From the NCBI RefSeq assembly GCF_004217095.1, contig NZ_SHKO01000001.1:1550001-1614000 (forward strand): a stretch of DNA of 64,000 nucleotides. The letters run 5' to 3'. Shown here in pieces: positions 63,140 through 64,000 of this stretch. Both the position numbers and the translations under genes were made by a program. The notes under the pieces are model-generated. The model saw only the letters and a list, made by a program, of their open reading frames with translations, had not been told where the DNA came from and made no database searches. The stretch is from Advenella incenata (GTDB taxonomy: Bacteria; Pseudomonadota; Gammaproteobacteria; Burkholderiales; Burkholderiaceae_B). Positions within the stretch are counted from its first letter, which is position 1, and every line of letters begins with the position of its first letter.

Positions 63140-63838
63140 TTAGCGGGTGGTGCGCAGTTGCCCGTCAAGTTCGGTCAGACGTGCAGGCGTGCCGACGTCG
63201 GTCCATTGGCCGGTGTAGTGATAACCTTCGACCGAACGGGTTGCCATTGCCATGCGCAGCAGCGGTGCCAGCGGCGCCGGTTGACCGTTGTCGATATTGC
63301 GGAACAGGCTGGGGTGAAATACACCTATGCCGGCGTAGGTCAGGGCCTTGTCGCCATTCTGACGGGGGCTCAGATAGCCTTGCGTGTCCAGGCGGAAGTC
63401 GCCTTCGGGGTGATGCTCGGGATTATCCACCATCAGAAGCCACGCCTGGGTCGGCGAATCGTGCAATCTGTTGACCACGCTGACGGCCTGCATGGGGTTC
63501 CAGTCGCACCAAACATCGCCGTTGATCACCAGAAACGGTTGATCGCCCAGCAGCGGCAGGGCATGGGCGATGCCGCCGGCGGTTTCCAGCGCAGTGGCCT
63601 CGCGGGAGTACTGAATCGCCACGTCATACTGGCTGCCATCGCCCAGTGCGGCCTCCAGGCGGTCGCCCAGCCACGCGTGGTTGATAACGATATCAGTAAT
63701 GCCGACGGCAGCCAGGCGTTCCAGATGGTGGACAATCAGCGGTTTATCGTTGACGGGCAGCAGGGGCTTGGGCAGGGTATCGGTCAGCGGGCGCATGCGT
63801 TCGCCGCGTCCTGCCGCAAGAATCATGGTTTGAATCAA
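63140..63838 (-). CDS. murU: MurU, N-acetylmuramate alpha-1-phosphate uridylyltransferase
   Basis: This 232-residue nucleotidyltransferase shows ILAAGRGERMRPLTDTLPKPLLPV, the signature of the GT-A nucleotidyltransferases, and LVINGDVWCDWNP with the metal-binding Asp. MurU makes UDP-MurNAc in cell-wall recycling. The start may be TTG at 63838, overlapping the stop of the upstream gene, or the ATG four codons later. Its upstream neighbour is the AmgK kinase, the usual pair. Confidence 0.9.
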   Translation of the reverse strand: MIQTMILAAGRGERMRPLTDTLPKPLLPVNDKPLIVHHLERLAAVGITDIVINHAWLGDRLEAALGDGSQYDVAIQYSREATALETAGGIAHALPLLGDQPFLVINGDVWCDWNPMQAVSVVNRLHDSPTQAWLLMVDNPEHHPEGDFRLDTQGYLSPRQNGDKALTYAGIGVFHPSLFRNIDNGQPAPLAPLLRMAMATRSVEGYHYTGQWTDVGTPARLTELDGQLRTTR

Positions 63839-64000
63839 AATGTGTATCCTACTTTCGTTTCGATGTTGTCCAGGCGGTCCAGCAGTCGCAGCAGCGGGCG
63901 GAAGGCATTGTAGCGGGCGGCGACCTGACGTACGTACGCATTGACCCGGGGCATATGCTGCTGGTAATGGGATTTGCCGTCGCGGATCGAGAGGCGGGCA
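63835..64000 (-). CDS. amgK: AmgK-like kinase, C-terminal fragment cut by window edge
   Basis: The last 54 residues of a protein are visible, ending ETKVGYTF, with the segment MPRVNAYVRQVAARYNAFRPL. The stop codon TGA (63835-63837) overlaps the possible TTG start of murU. In Pseudomonas and relatives amgK (MurNAc/GlcNAc anomeric kinase) and murU adjoin in this order, which supports the name. The fragment alone is too short to prove it. Confidence 0.65.
   Translation of the reverse strand, partial: ARLSIRDGKSHYQQHMPRVNAYVRQVAARYNAFRPLLRLLDRLDNIETKVGYTF

Overview
The window looks like chromosomal DNA of a betaproteobacterium of the Burkholderiales, most likely Alcaligenaceae (an Advenella-, Achromobacter- or Bordetella-like organism). 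This is an inference from gene content: an aerobic benzoyl-CoA (box) cluster, a Bug-type (TctC) binding protein, a double-length UvrA, an OmpR/EnvZ-like pair, and the AmgK-MurU cell-wall recycling genes. The DNA is moderately GC-rich throughout. I saw no rRNA, tRNA, CRISPR array, prophage or insertion sequence.

Layout. (1) 1-10.9 kb: benzoate catabolism. A Liv-type ABC transporter (livM cut by the left edge, livH, binding protein), benzoate-CoA ligase and a DUF4863 protein lie on the minus strand. The repressor boxR and the boxC-boxB-boxA operon lie on the plus strand. TGCA-N6-TGCA sites sit in both promoter regions. (2) 10.9-17.5 kb: an MFS transporter, a GcvA-like LysR regulator, a complete polar amino-acid ABC transporter and a 2-oxoglutarate/Fe(II) oxygenase. 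(3) 17.7-24.3 kb: a GntR regulator and a biotin-dependent carboxylase split over a divergent promoter (biotin carboxylase on the minus strand; biotin carrier, class III CoA-transferase, carboxyltransferase and Bug binding protein on the plus strand). A shared TTGTTAAC-type palindrome lies in both promoter regions. The substrate is unknown. (4) 24.4-35.3 kb: aspartate dehydrogenase, an SDR/SnoaL pair with an AraC regulator, small stress-type proteins (DUF883-like, DUF4142, a GSP39-like SDR), an alpha/beta hydrolase, a MaoC hydratase, and glutaryl-CoA dehydrogenase with its divergent LysR regulator. (5) 35.4-40.5 kb: a 25-residue membrane peptide, purU, an L-2-hydroxyglutarate oxidase-like enzyme, a flavin reductase, pdxH, chaC and tcdA. 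(6) 40.8-53.4 kb: a DUF2239 protein behind tandem palindromes, an 1898-residue double UvrA with a LexA box, a PdxA2-like dehydrogenase, a 42-residue basic protein, a glycosyltransferase, an acidic protein, EttA and a glycine-zipper lipoprotein. (7) 53.9-64 kb: minCDE, glnS, a divergent cytochrome bd-like pair, an EnvZ/OmpR-like pair, a coiled-coil membrane protein, murU and the end of amgK.

The points most worth a second look are: the bd-like subunit I that lacks the usual haem ligands and Q-loop; the GntR-controlled carboxylase/CoA-transferase cluster of unknown substrate; the SOS-boxed double UvrA; the paired BoxR operators; the hairpin-flanked 25-residue peptide; and the DUF2239 protein with an AT-hook-like motif downstream of duplicated palindromes.
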